Source: Clostridia bacterium
GTDB lineage: Bacteria; Bacillota; Clostridia; Christensenellales; Aristaeellaceae
Reading direction: 5' to 3'
Assembly (NCBI GenBank): GCA_017395685.1
Contig: JAFQOD010000030.1
Location: 1 to 44,008 of the forward strand
Length of the DNA stretch: 44,008 nucleotides
The notes under the pieces were generated by a model, which made no database searches, was not told the origin of the DNA, and saw only the letters and a list, made by a program, of their open reading frames with translations. Positions 32,091 to 39,668 of the stretch are shown here, one piece after another. Each line of letters begins with the position of its first letter. Position 1 is the first letter of the stretch. The position numbers and the translations under genes were made by a program.

Positions 32091-33410
32091 ATGAAAAAGC
32101 TTATCGCTCTGATCGCAGTTCTGGCCCTGTGCCTTTCCTGCGTTCCCGGTCTGGCTGAAGGCAATGACAACCTCAAGTCTGCCAAGGCTTACATCTATCA
32201 GCTGTACAAGAACCCCACCCGCACCGATATCAAGTCCACCCCCGCTGATTTCGACGTGCTGGCCAAAGTGCCCGTGGACGGCGTGGAATATGCCGTGGAA
32301 TGGAGCACCGATACCGAAGCTGTGAAGGTTGTTGTGAAGGAAGACGGCGCTGTCACCATCGATGTGGATGAAGCCAGCACCTCCGAAATCATCTACACCC
32401 TCACCGCCACCGTGAAGGATGCCGAAGGCAATGCCGAAGCCGTTTCCTTCCAGCGCAAGCTGCCCGCCTCCCTCACCGGCATGAGCTATGCCCAGATCGT
32501 GGATTATGCTTACACCCTGGTGGACGGCGAAAAGACCGTCAAGACCTATCGTCTCTTCGGCACCATCGTGAAGATCCCCACCCCCTACAGCGAACAGTAT
32601 GGCAACATCACCGTGGATATCGCCATCAAGGGCAAGGAAGATATGCCCATCCAGTGCTACCGTCTCAAGGGCGAAGGCGCTGCTGCCCTGCAGGTTGGCG
32701 ATCAGATCACCGTGGAAGGCTACATCAAGAATTACAAGGGCCTGATCGAATTCGATTCCGGCTGCGTTCTTGTCGGCCTGGGCGAAATCATTTCCCAGAA
32801 GCCCATCCTGGAAGCTGCCTACAAACTGCTGGACGGCGAAAAGATGAGCACCGCCACCGCCCTGAAGGGCACCATCATCAAGATCCCCACCGCCTGGAGC
32901 GAAGAATACGGCAACATCACCGTGGATATGGTTGTGGACGGCGTGGAAGATATGCCCGTTGAATGCTACCGTCTCACCGGCGAAGGCGCTGCCACCCTGG
33001 CTGTGGGCGACGAAATCGCTGTTGTGGGCACCATCAAGAATTACAAGGGCCTGATCGAATTCGATAAGGGCTGCAAGCTGATCCCCGTGGGCACCGAAAA
33101 TGACGTGCGCACCGCCATCAATGCTTACACCCTCACCGACGGCGAAGCCAAGCCCGCTGCTTCCACCATGACCGGCGTCATCGTTGCCATCCCCACCGCC
33201 TACAGCGAACAGTATGGCAATATCACCGTTGACATCGTGCCCGGCGGCCTGGAAGAATACAAGGTTCAGTGCTACCGTCTCTCCGGCGAAGGCGCCGCTG
33301 ATCTGCAGGTTGGCGATACCATCACCGTTACCGGCACCATCAAGAATTACAAGGGCACCATCGAATTCGATAAGGGCTGCACCCTGGATAACGTGGTAAA
33401 GGCTCAGTAA
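32091..33410 (+). CDS. Secreted protein with Ig-like domain and three tandem OB-fold repeats
   Basis: A 439-residue exported protein. Signal peptide to about 22 (PGLA then EGND); the Cys residues are not in a lipobox. Residues 45-125 look like a bacterial Ig-like domain (YAVEWSTDTEAVKVVV...IIYTLTATVKDAEGN). Then three repeats of about 94 residues: 137-230, 238-333 and 340-433. Each has a lead helix ending in L(V/L)DGE or LTDGE, GTIVKIPTPYSEQYGNITVD-like strands, a conserved CYRL(K/T/S)GEGAA and VGD..(T/A)V.GTIKNYKG.IEFD.GC. The same fold ends the preceding nuclease protein, so the pair probably acts together outside the cell. RBS AAGGAG is strong and codons are highly biased. No catalytic residues seen; ligand-binding role inferred. 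Confidence 0.85.
   Translation: MKKLIALIAVLALCLSCVPGLAEGNDNLKSAKAYIYQLYKNPTRTDIKSTPADFDVLAKVPVDGVEYAVEWSTDTEAVKVVVKEDGAVTIDVDEASTSEIIYTLTATVKDAEGNAEAVSFQRKLPASLTGMSYAQIVDYAYTLVDGEKTVKTYRLFGTIVKIPTPYSEQYGNITVDIAIKGKEDMPIQCYRLKGEGAAALQVGDQITVEGYIKNYKGLIEFDSGCVLVGLGEIISQKPILEAAYKLLDGEKMSTATALKGTIIKIPTAWSEEYGNITVDMVVDGVEDMPVECYRLTGEGAATLAVGDEIAVVGTIKNYKGLIEFDKGCKLIPVGTENDVRTAINAYTLTDGEAKPAASTMTGVIVAIPTAYSEQYGNITVDIVPGGLEEYKVQCYRLSGEGAADLQVGDTITVTGTIKNYKGTIEFDKGCTLDNVVKAQ
32499..33389 (+). repeat. Three tandem in-gene repeats encoding OB-fold units
   Basis: Units of about 285 nt at 32499-32780, 32802-33089 and 33108-33389. Units 1 and 2 share an identical 33-nt block (32724-32756 and 33033-33065); unit 3 has the same block with a few changes at 33339-33371. 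This points to duplication within the gene, with codon bias helping to keep identity. Confidence 0.85.
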
Positions 33411-33466
33411 TTCCATGATGGGGGGATATGCCGCTTCCATTGTGAGCGGATATTCCTCCCCATAGA

Positions 33467-33508
33467 AAAAGCCCATGCTGTATGGCTCTCCATGCAGCAT
33501 GGGCTTTT
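33467..33508 (+). terminator. Terminator of ABC importer-nuclease operon (bidirectional)
   Basis: Stem GCCCATGCTG / CAGCATGGGC with inner ATGG/CCAT pairing (33471-33503), flanked by A5 before and T4 after, so it can serve both converging transcripts. A second imperfect hairpin lies at 33419-33461, just after the gene stop. Confidence 0.75.
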
Positions 33509-33549
33509 ATTGATATTTCAGGTAATTGACCGGGGATCTTCACGCCGCA

Positions 33550-34332
33550 TCATCCGGCATGGGTTTCCAGGCGGGCAATGCCCTCCGCCAGGGACTGGCA
33601 GAAAAGGGGCAGGCACTGCGTCTTGATTTCCTCATCACTGCCCAGAAAATCCTTGCAGGTCCGGATCACATCCCGGGCTGCCAGCTGCAAATCCTCCAGC
33701 TGCATCAGCAGCAGATCCCGCTGTACCCGCAGCCGGTCGCCGCTGCCCTCCCCCGCCTGCTGTGCCCGCTGGGCCAGCGCCTCCAGGGCATGGAAGGCCA
33801 TCTGCACATCCGCATCCTCCGCCTGGGCCAGTTGCCGGCGGATGACCACAGCGGGCTTTTCCTCTTTCCTGATGGCCAGGGCAGCAGTATCCGGGCAGGG
33901 AATGCCCTCTTCCGCCAATTCCCGGCATACGCTTTCAATCAGTTCGGGACGCTTGCGCAGGATGGACCGGTATTTATTCTGATAGCGCAGCATCAGCCCC
34001 CGGTCCCCATTGGACAAGGCCATCACGCAGGCCCGCACCGATTGGCCCTTGCCCCGGGCGGAAAGCACCTGCCGGAGCAATTGATGCACCTCATCTTCCG
34101 TAAAGGTTTCAAAAGGGGCCGCCCGGCGCAGCTCCTCCCCTGCCTGATCCCTGAGCTGCATGTAATAATAATTGCGCACGCTGTTGGGCTTGCGGCCAAG
34201 GGCCTCCCCCATTTTTTCAAACACGCCGCGCAGGGGCGCCCCCGTTTCCGCAGCGGAACGGATTTCCTTCCAAAGCAGATCGGTCTCCTCCTGCCGCCAG
34301 CCGTTGCGCGCCAGATGCATGGTCTGTTCCAT
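33550..34332 (-). CDS. Myb/SANT-like DNA-binding protein (RsfA-related)
   Basis: A 260-residue protein. The N-terminus (about 12-62) is a Myb/SANT-like trihelical motif: GWRQEETDLLWKEIRSAAET, then VFEKMGEALGRKPNSVRNYY, the spacing seen in RsfA/YlbO-type regulators. The middle (70-150) is helical with another HTH-like stretch (ETFTEDEVHQLLRQVLSARG). The C-terminal 100 residues are charged helices without recognisable fold. Such proteins occur as regulators in spore-forming Firmicutes; target genes here are unknown. It has GGAGGGAG upstream and stands alone, converging with the operon at 32-33 kb. Confidence 0.7.
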   Translation of the reverse strand: MEQTMHLARNGWRQEETDLLWKEIRSAAETGAPLRGVFEKMGEALGRKPNSVRNYYYMQLRDQAGEELRRAAPFETFTEDEVHQLLRQVLSARGKGQSVRACVMALSNGDRGLMLRYQNKYRSILRKRPELIESVCRELAEEGIPCPDTAALAIRKEEKPAVVIRRQLAQAEDADVQMAFHALEALAQRAQQAGEGSGDRLRVQRDLLLMQLEDLQLAARDVIRTCKDFLGSDEEIKTQCLPLFCQSLAEGIARLETHAG

Positions 34333-34570
34333 TAATCTCCCTCCACTCAGCCTGTTTTCCTACATAGTATGCGCCTTCCATGAAAAGGATATGCAGGAAA
34401 GGAAAAAACCTGCAGAAAAATTTCCGCTTTTGCATATTGCTTCTGACGGGCATGATTGCGCCCCATTATATGCCCTTTTCAAAAATATATTACGATTTTT
34501 TAACTTTTTTTCATTTTCAATGGAACAATCCGCCCTTCTCAATCGTCTATATATACGAGGTGACGATAAC

Positions 34571-34894
34571 ATGAGCACAATGCTTTCCATTTATCCCAAG
34601 GAAGATATCCCCGCCCTCCTGGCGATTGATGAAGAAGAAAAAGTGGTTTATGTGGATGGACAGCCCTGCGAACTGACCCAGCAGGAATTTTCCCTTCTTC
34701 AGGAGCTGGCCCAGAATATCGATCGGCCTGTCTCCCGGCAGGAGCTGCTTCGCCATGCCTGGGGCTATGTATGCCCCGGGGAAACCCGCACGGTGGATGT
34801 GCATATCCAGCGGCTCCGCAAAAAGCTGGGCTTCTTCTGTATTGAAACGGTGTATCGGCTGGGCTACAAGCTGCGCGCCCAGGAGGTCTATTGA
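34571..34894 (+). CDS. Stand-alone OmpR/PhoB-type winged-helix DNA-binding domain
   Basis: A 107-residue protein that is almost only the effector domain of an OmpR/PhoB response regulator: VVYVDGQPCELTQQEFSLL, SRQELLRHAWGY, then TRTVDVHIQRLRKKLGF and IETVYRLGYKL. No receiver domain or phospho-Asp exists in this frame or just upstream; the upstream extension of the open frame has no receiver sequence. GAGGTGA lies seven bases before ATG 34571. It could be a one-component regulator, a remnant, or controlled by another protein. No kinase gene is adjacent. Confidence 0.85.
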   Translation: MSTMLSIYPKEDIPALLAIDEEEKVVYVDGQPCELTQQEFSLLQELAQNIDRPVSRQELLRHAWGYVCPGETRTVDVHIQRLRKKLGFFCIETVYRLGYKLRAQEVY

Positions 34895-34919
34895 TTCTCC
34901 GGTATCCTCCTTTCCCTAA

Positions 34920-34990
34920 GCCTTTTTGGCCCTCCTCCTTCAGGCCAAAAAGGCAGAATGCGCCCCTGGGCTAATTGCCGGGGGCGCTTT
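34920..34990 (+). terminator. Tandem hairpins after winged-helix gene
   Basis: Hairpin 1 has a perfect 12-bp stem GCCTTTTTGGCC (34920-34931) / GGCCAAAAAGGC (34943-34954). Hairpin 2 is GCGCCCC / GGGGCGC (34960-34987) followed by T6 and is the functional-looking terminator. The rest of the 260-nt gap to 35154 holds an A/T-rich stretch but no convincing promoter pair. Confidence 0.75.
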
Positions 34991-35154
34991 TTTCATGTTT
35001 ATTGAAGAAAAATTGAAAAAAAATTGTTTTTTCCTGCCTCGGGGGGTGGCGCAGAAGGAATAGTTATGATAAAATACAATGTGGTATGCTGTTGCTATTC
35101 ATAGGCTTCACCCCATGAACAGCAGCCATCCAAATCTACCAGGGAGGTTAAAAA

Positions 35155-36222
35155 ATGAACCGACTGGAAAAAGTATTGCAATTGGCCGGCGTGGGCGAAC
35201 ATGAGGCCATTCTCGTCCATAAGCCCTCCAATATCTATTATCTCAGCGGCTATACCGGCGAAGGGCTGCTGGCGGCGGGCAAAGGCTTCCAGGCCATCAT
35301 CACCGATTTCCGCTATACCGAGCAGGCGGAAAATCAGGCCCCCGGTTTCCAGGTACAGATGGTGGAAAAGGGCGTCAGCCATGCCGATCTGGCGGGCCGG
35401 CTCTATGCCGAAAACGGCGTCACCACCGTGTATTATGAGGATGACGAAGTGACCATGCGTGCCTTCGAAGGGCTGAAGAAGGCCATGCCGGCAATGAATT
35501 TCGTATCCCTCAAAAATGCCCCTGAGAAATGCCGCCGAATCAAGGATGAAAAGGAGCTTGCCTTCATTGAAGAGGCCTGCGCCATCTCCTGCAAGGCATT
35601 TGACCGGGTACTGCCCCAGCTGAAGCCCGGCATGACGGAAAAGCAGATCCAGATTCTGCTGGATTTCACCATGCTGGAGTTGGGCGCCGACGGCCTGGCC
35701 TTTGATACCATCGTGGCCAGCGGCGAAAACGGATCCCTGCCCCATGCCATCCCCGGCCAGCGGCAGATCCGTCAGGGCGATATGATCACCTTCGATTTCG
35801 GTGCAAAGAAGCATGGCTACTGCGCGGATATGACCCGCACCATCGCCATCGGCAATCCCAGCTCTGAAATGCTGCGCATTTATGAAACGGTGCTTCATGC
35901 CCAGGAAGAATGCGAAGCGGCCCTGGCCCCCGGCAAAATCTGCAAGGATATTGATTCCATCGCCCGCAAGATCATCGATGATGCCGGCTATCAGGGCCGG
36001 TTCGGCCATGGCCTGGGCCATGCGGTGGGCATCGATATTCATGAGGATCCCCGGCTTTCTCAGTTCTGCTCCGATCCCCTGGAAGTGGGCCATGTGGTGA
36101 CGGTAGAGCCCGGCATCTACATCCCCGGCCTGGGCGGCGTACGCATTGAGAATACCTGCGCCATCACCGAAAATGGCGGGCGCACCCTGGTACATGCACA
36201 AAAGGCGCTGCTGATCCTGTGA
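35155..36222 (+). CDS. M24-family metallopeptidase (Xaa-Pro dipeptidase/aminopeptidase type)
   Basis: A 355-residue pita-bread peptidase. The N-terminal creatinase-like domain (1-125) starts RLEKVLQLAGVGEHEAILV...NIYYLSGYTGE; the catalytic domain carries all metal ligands: Asp in ITFDFGAKKHGYCADMTRT (two Asp), His in RFGHGLGHAVGIDIHE, Glu in VTVEPGIYIPG and Glu in VRIENTCAIT. It probably trims X-Pro peptides in the cytoplasm. RBS GGGAGG is at -11. It lies 50 nt before efp, the common Firmicutes pairing of a PepQ-like peptidase with EF-P. Confidence 0.92.
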   Translation: MNRLEKVLQLAGVGEHEAILVHKPSNIYYLSGYTGEGLLAAGKGFQAIITDFRYTEQAENQAPGFQVQMVEKGVSHADLAGRLYAENGVTTVYYEDDEVTMRAFEGLKKAMPAMNFVSLKNAPEKCRRIKDEKELAFIEEACAISCKAFDRVLPQLKPGMTEKQIQILLDFTMLELGADGLAFDTIVASGENGSLPHAIPGQRQIRQGDMITFDFGAKKHGYCADMTRTIAIGNPSSEMLRIYETVLHAQEECEAALAPGKICKDIDSIARKIIDDAGYQGRFGHGLGHAVGIDIHEDPRLSQFCSDPLEVGHVVTVEPGIYIPGLGGVRIENTCAITENGGRTLVHAQKALLIL

Positions 36223-36272
36223 TCGGCCCCTTATGCAACCATATAGAAATCAAAAAAATGGAGGAATAACCA

Positions 36273-36830
36273 ATGATTACTGCTGGCGATTTCAAAAAGG
36301 GCATCACCGTAGAATGGGAAGGCGGCGTGTGGAACATCGTTGATTTCCAGCACGTAAAGCCCGGTAAGGGCGCTGCTTTTGTGCGCACCAAGATCAAGAA
36401 CGTCATGACCGGCGCCGTGATCGAACGCACCTTCAACCCCACCGATAAAATGCCCCGGGCTATCATCGAAACCAAGGAAATGCAGTATCTCTACAATGAC
36501 GGCGAACTGTATTACTTCATGGATCCCGAAACCTACGATCAGATGCCCCTGGGCAAGGATGCCGTGGAAGAGGCCATCCAGTTCGTAAAGGAAAACACCA
36601 ATGTGCAGATCCGCTTCTTCAAGGGCCAGGCCTTCTCCGTAGAAGCCCCCAACTTTGTTGAACTGGAAATCACCCAGACCGAACCCGGCTTCAAGGGCGA
36701 TACCGCTACCAACAACTTCAAGCCCGCCACCACCGAAACCGGCTATGAAATTCAGGTGCCCCTGTTCATCAACATCGGCGACGTCATCAAGATCGATACC
36801 CGCACCGGCGAATACCTGAGCCGCGCTTAA
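36273..36830 (+). CDS. efp: Translation elongation factor P
   Basis: A 185-residue EF-P that relieves ribosome stalling at polyproline. Three beta-barrel domains, starting [20 protein letters not shown]. The tip loop [12 protein letters not shown] holds Lys32, the position modified in many bacteria; no lysyl-lysine modification genes (epmA/epmB) are in the window. The end [17 protein letters not shown] is canonical. RBS GGAGG precedes the ATG. Probably co-transcribed with the M24 peptidase. Confidence 0.97.
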   Translation: MITAGDFKKGITVEWEGGVWNIVDFQHVKPGKGAAFVRTKIKNVMTGAVIERTFNPTDKMPRAIIETKEMQYLYNDGELYYFMDPETYDQMPLGKDAVEEAIQFVKENTNVQIRFFKGQAFSVEAPNFVELEITQTEPGFKGDTATNNFKPATTETGYEIQVPLFINIGDVIKIDTRTGEYLSRA

Positions 36831-36849
36831 GGACCGATCAGGGATATTG

Positions 36850-36889
36850 GCGGGGGAGATGCTTTTGAAGTCAAAAGCACCTCCCCCGC
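36850..36889 (+). terminator. Strong hairpin after efp
   Basis: Near-perfect stem GCGGGGGAG-TGCTTTTGA / TCAAAAGCA-CTCCCCCGC around a 2-nt loop. No T run follows, so it may act as an mRNA end stabiliser or part of the hairpin-rich gap (36831-37040) rather than a classical terminator. Confidence 0.55.
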
Positions 36890-36920
36890 ACCCCCTCCGA
36901 AAACCAATTCGGGATATTTC

Positions 36921-37010
36921 TGATTGCCAGGCAATCAACGGATTTCCCCGAGGAAGGCATCATTTCCTTTATGAAAATACAAAATCCGCGGCAGTATTTT
37001 CATTCCTTTT
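36921..37010 (+). repeat. Possible divergent copy of the hairpin-chain repeat
   Basis: Within the hairpin-rich gap after efp: a palindrome TGATTGCC / GGCAATCA (36921-36937), then CCCCGAGGAAGG, a stem ATGAAAATAC (36971-36980) / GTATTTTCAT (36993-37002) and TTCCTTTTTCCGG. The AGGA...CATTCCTTT frame of about 57 nt recalls stem S1 of copies A and B (53 nt), but overall identity is low and S2-S4 are not seen. Listed as a candidate only. Confidence 0.3.
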
Positions 37011-37040
37011 TCCGGCCGCCGCACCGGCATGGTGAATCAC

Positions 37041-37505
37041 ATGAGCAATCTCACCGATCGCGTATCCTATCTGAAGGGCCTGGCTGAAGGCCTGAATCTG
37101 GCCGAAAGCAACGAAGGCAAGCTGATCGATAAGATCCTGGAGCTGCTGAACGAAATGGCCGCCGAACTGGAAGATCTGCGGGATGACCACGAAGATCTGA
37201 ATGAATATGTGGAATCCATCGACAGCGATCTGAGCGAAATGGAAGATCTGATCTATGGCGAAGAAGATGAATGCGGCTGCGGCCACTGCCATGGTGACGA
37301 TGAAGACGAATGCGGCTGCGGCCATCACTGCCACTGCCACGATGATGAAGATGATGATGACGAAGACGAGGGCCTGGTAGAATACACCTGCCCCCACTGC
37401 GGCGAAGAAATGACCTTCGAAGTGGAAAATTTCGATTTCGATGAAGATTATCTCTGCCCCGCCTGCCATCAGCCCCTCTTCCCCGAAACCCCCGAAGAAG
37501 AATAA
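37041..37505 (+). CDS. CD1247-like protein with His/Cys/acidic linker and C-terminal zinc ribbon
   Basis: A 154-residue protein found in Clostridia (CD1247 N-terminal domain type). N-terminal helices: LTDRVSYLKGLAEGLNL, KLIDKILELLNEMAAELEDL and EYVESIDSDLSEMEDLIYG. A central stretch (about 82-120) is rich in Asp/Glu, Cys and His with two ECGCGH units. The C-terminus is a two-Cys-pair ribbon: YTCPHCGEEMTF and YLCPACHQPLFP. The linker could bind zinc or other metals. Function unknown. Start chosen at 37041 (GGTGA five bases before); ATG 37029 would add four residues but has no site. Confidence 0.8.
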   Translation: MSNLTDRVSYLKGLAEGLNLAESNEGKLIDKILELLNEMAAELEDLRDDHEDLNEYVESIDSDLSEMEDLIYGEEDECGCGHCHGDDEDECGCGHHCHCHDDEDDDDEDEGLVEYTCPHCGEEMTFEVENFDFDEDYLCPACHQPLFPETPEEE

Positions 37506-37521
37506 TTGCTGATTCTTTTTC

Positions 37522-37552
37522 ACGCCGTCTGTATCTGCAGGCGGCGTTTTTT
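37522..37552 (+). terminator. Terminator of CD1247-like gene
   Basis: Stem ACGCCGtCTG / CAGgCGGCGT (37522-37547) running into a T6-rich tract, 17 nt after the stop. Confidence 0.8.
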
Positions 37553-37562
37553 CATTGCAATC

Positions 37563-37584
37563 AAAAAGCGCCCCCGCAGGGCGC
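37563..37584 (-). terminator. Terminator of radC-DUF218-GNAT operon
   Basis: Stem GCGCCC (37568-37573) / GGGCGC (37579-37584); on the minus strand followed by TTTTTGA. It lies 20 nt after the GNAT stop. Confidence 0.7.
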
Positions 37585-37604
37585 CGATTGATCTGAATAT
37601 GATG

Positions 37605-38060
37605 CTATTTTTTCTCCATCCGGATCAGATATTCAGTGGTATCCTCCTCCGGCTTTCTGTCGCCGGTGGCACGAAAGCCATGCCGCTGATAAAAGGCGAT
37701 GGCACGTTCATTCTTTTCCAGCGCCCAGAGGAAGCGGCAGCCCTGTACCCCAAGGGCATATTCCAGCAGCGCAGCGCCGATTCCCTTGCTGTGCAGCACC
37801 GGCTCCACAAACAGCTTTTCAATTTCCTCTCCCCGGATGCGGATGAAGCCCTTCACCGCCCCATCATCATACACGAAGGTTCGCTGCAGCAGGGCGGCAT
37901 CCTGCAGGTAATCTGCCATCAAAAGCGGCACCTGCATCTCCCCGAAATAAAATTCATCCGCCCGGAAGATGGGATAAAAATACATCCGGTAATTGAAAAT
38001 TTCAATTTCAGCCAGCCGCGCCGCATCCGCCGCCGTTGCCTGCCTGATATGCTTTATCAT
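37605..38060 (-). CDS. GNAT-family N-acetyltransferase
   Basis: A 151-residue GNAT protein. The start HIRQATAADAARLAEIEI is the first strand and helix; acetyl-CoA is bound by VEPVLHSKGIGAALLEYAL (Q/RxxGxG/A type loop reads SKGIGA); late conserved WALEKNERAIAFYQRHGF. Substrate unknown. ATG overlaps the end of the DUF218 gene by 4 nt, so it is the last gene of a radC-DUF218-GNAT operon. Confidence 0.9.
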   Translation of the reverse strand: MIKHIRQATAADAARLAEIEIFNYRMYFYPIFRADEFYFGEMQVPLLMADYLQDAALLQRTFVYDDGAVKGFIRIRGEEIEKLFVEPVLHSKGIGAALLEYALGVQGCRFLWALEKNERAIAFYQRHGFRATGDRKPEEDTTEYLIRMEKK

Positions 38061-38665
38061 ATCAATCCCATCCGGTTCATAAAATACTTGCCCCAGGCCA
38101 GCACTTCCCTGAAATGATTCTTGATCCAGTATTCCGGTTTGCAGGGGCTGCCAAGGCCCTCGGCAGCCAAGCCCTGATCCCGTGCCAGCTGCATGGCCCT
38201 GGGCAGATGATAATCGCTGGTGACGATGGTCACCTTTTCTGCATCGGCCGGCAGCATCCCGATGGCATTCTTCAGATTCTGAATGGTATCATAGGATTGG
38301 GTTTCCGCCAGCGCCTGATGGGCGGGCACGCCCCTTTGCATCAGCCATTTCTGCATGGCCGTACCTTCTGCTTCCGGCTCATTGGCCCCCTTGGCCCCGC
38401 AGCAGATAACGGGCCGGGGATTTGCCTGCCAGGATGCCAGCGCCGCTTCCATCCGCAGCTCCAGCTGAGGGCTCAGGGATCCATCGGCATATACCTGCGC
38501 CCCCAGCACGATGATGGCGTCCGTCTGATGGGTGATGGGGCCAGGATGCTTTTCTGCCCAGGTCAGAATGCCAAGGGCCAGGAAAAAGCAAAGGATGCCC
38601 AGCCCGATCAGGGAAAAAATCAGATGCAGCAAGCGTTTTTTCAATCCTTTTTTCTTTTTTCTCAT
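38057..38665 (-). CDS. DUF218/YdcF-like membrane protein
   Basis: A 202-residue protein of the SanA/YdcF (DUF218) family. A Lys/Arg-rich start, one helix (LIFSLIGLGILCFFLALGIL) and an outward DUF218 domain: DAIIVLGAQVYADGSLSPQL, ICCGAKGANEPEAEGTAMQKW, then ETQSYDTIQNLKNAIGML and VTSDYHLPRAMQLARD. E. coli relatives affect envelope integrity and vancomycin tolerance; biochemistry is unclear. It overlaps radC and GNAT by 4 nt each. Confidence 0.9.
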   Translation of the reverse strand: MRKKKKGLKKRLLHLIFSLIGLGILCFFLALGILTWAEKHPGPITHQTDAIIVLGAQVYADGSLSPQLELRMEAALASWQANPRPVICCGAKGANEPEAEGTAMQKWLMQRGVPAHQALAETQSYDTIQNLKNAIGMLPADAEKVTIVTSDYHLPRAMQLARDQGLAAEGLGSPCKPEYWIKNHFREVLAWGKYFMNRMGLI

Positions 38666-39432
38666 GGGTTTTCCTTTCGTCTTTTGCGCGGGGGCATCTT
38701 TCGCAGGGGCTTTTCAGCCGCCATTTCCTCCTGCTCCAGGGGAAAAAGAATGGGGCGTTCCTCCTCCAGATAGCCGTGCTGGCAGAAGCTGAAGGTCTGA
38801 TCCCCCGCCACCAGAATATGATCATACAGACGGATGCCGATCCCCTCCAGCACCAGGCGCACATGGGAAGTGATATCCACATCCTCCTGAGAGGGAATAA
38901 GGGAAAAACCGGGATGATTATGGCAGATAACCGCGCCGGTGGCATGATACCGCAGCAAGGCCTGCACGATCTGCCGGGGAATCATTTTCACCTCATCCGG
39001 GGTGCCCCGGGCGATCAATTCCGTCGCCAGCAGCCGCAGCTGGGCATCAAAGCATAAAAGATACAAATGCTCATCCGCTGCGCCCAGAAATAAAGTAGCG
39101 CAATAAGCGGATAAATCCCGATAATTTTCCAGTTTCTGGCCGTTCTTCATGGCATCCTGCTGATACCGCCTGAACATGGGCACCAGCATGGAAAGCAGGG
39201 TAGCCGCATTGGAGCCGATCCCCTCCACCTGCATCAGTTCTCGGGGATGTGCTTGCAGCACCCGATGAAAAGACCCGAAATGAGAAAGCAGCCGATGGGC
39301 GATAGGATTGGTATTCACCCGGGGAATGGCATACGTCAGCATCAGCTCCAGCACCTCATGGGGCTCAAATCCTTCCAGCCCCTGGCTGATAAACCGCTGC
39401 CTGAGCCGTTCCCGATGACCATCATGTTCCAT
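38662..39432 (-). CDS. radC: RadC family JAB-domain protein
   Basis: A 256-residue RadC-family protein. Helix-hairpin-helix region (about 15-95): HEVLELMLTYAIPRVNTNPI, LMQVEGIGSNAATLL. The JAB metalloprotein site is present as HNHPGFSLIPSQEDVDIT: the two His, the Ser and the Asp are kept, while the usual SG after HNHP is GF. An Arg/Lys-rich tail follows. The role of RadC in repair is disputed. Start at 39432 has GGAGGG upstream; a 61-residue extension is rejected because it crosses the promoter. Confidence 0.9.
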   Translation of the reverse strand: MEHDGHRERLRQRFISQGLEGFEPHEVLELMLTYAIPRVNTNPIAHRLLSHFGSFHRVLQAHPRELMQVEGIGSNAATLLSMLVPMFRRYQQDAMKNGQKLENYRDLSAYCATLFLGAADEHLYLLCFDAQLRLLATELIARGTPDEVKMIPRQIVQALLRYHATGAVICHNHPGFSLIPSQEDVDITSHVRLVLEGIGIRLYDHILVAGDQTFSFCQHGYLEEERPILFPLEQEEMAAEKPLRKMPPRKRRKENP

Positions 39433-39460
39433 ATGCCATCGCCCTCCTTCCCTTCTTTTT

Positions 39461-39489
39461 ATTTTAACATTTTCACTGTCAAAATGCAA
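39461..39489 (-). promoter_or_regulatory. Promoter of radC operon
   Basis: Minus strand: -35 TTGCAT (39484-39489), 17-nt spacer, -10 TAAAAT (39461-39466), 28 nt before the radC start. Confidence 0.6.
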
Positions 39490-39600
39490 GAATAGCCAGC
39501 CCTGGGCCGTTATTATCAATGGCAGCTCTTTTCCTTTTCCTGGCACGCCGGTATTTATGAATCCCCGGTAAAGAAAGTGAAAAAAAACTTTCCCAAGGGA

Positions 39601-39629
39601 TTTTACCCCGGCCATTTATGTAGTATAAT
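39601..39629 (+). promoter_or_regulatory. Putative promoter of cdaA operon
   Basis: Consensus -10 TATAAT (39624-39629) with a poor -35 TTTTAC (39601-39606) at 17 nt. The TTG start of cdaA is 39 nt further. Confidence 0.5.
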
Positions 39630-39668
39630 AAAGATGCTGAAACCATACGAAAGTGAGGGTGGTGCGGC

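Noticed and set aside
32499-33389. CRISPR or other regularly spaced repeat array
   Set aside because: The repeats are about 285 nt, in frame, and encode protein domains; no short repeats with spacers occur anywhere in the window.
33421-33461. Operator-like inverted repeat after the OB-repeat gene
   Set aside because: Imperfect hairpin just downstream of a stop codon and before a clear terminator; better seen as part of the transcript end.
30978-33500. 840-codon minus-strand open frame opposite the nuclease and OB-repeat genes
   Set aside because: Lies wholly antisense to two well-supported secreted proteins, has no ribosome binding site or family resemblance, and follows from their codon bias.
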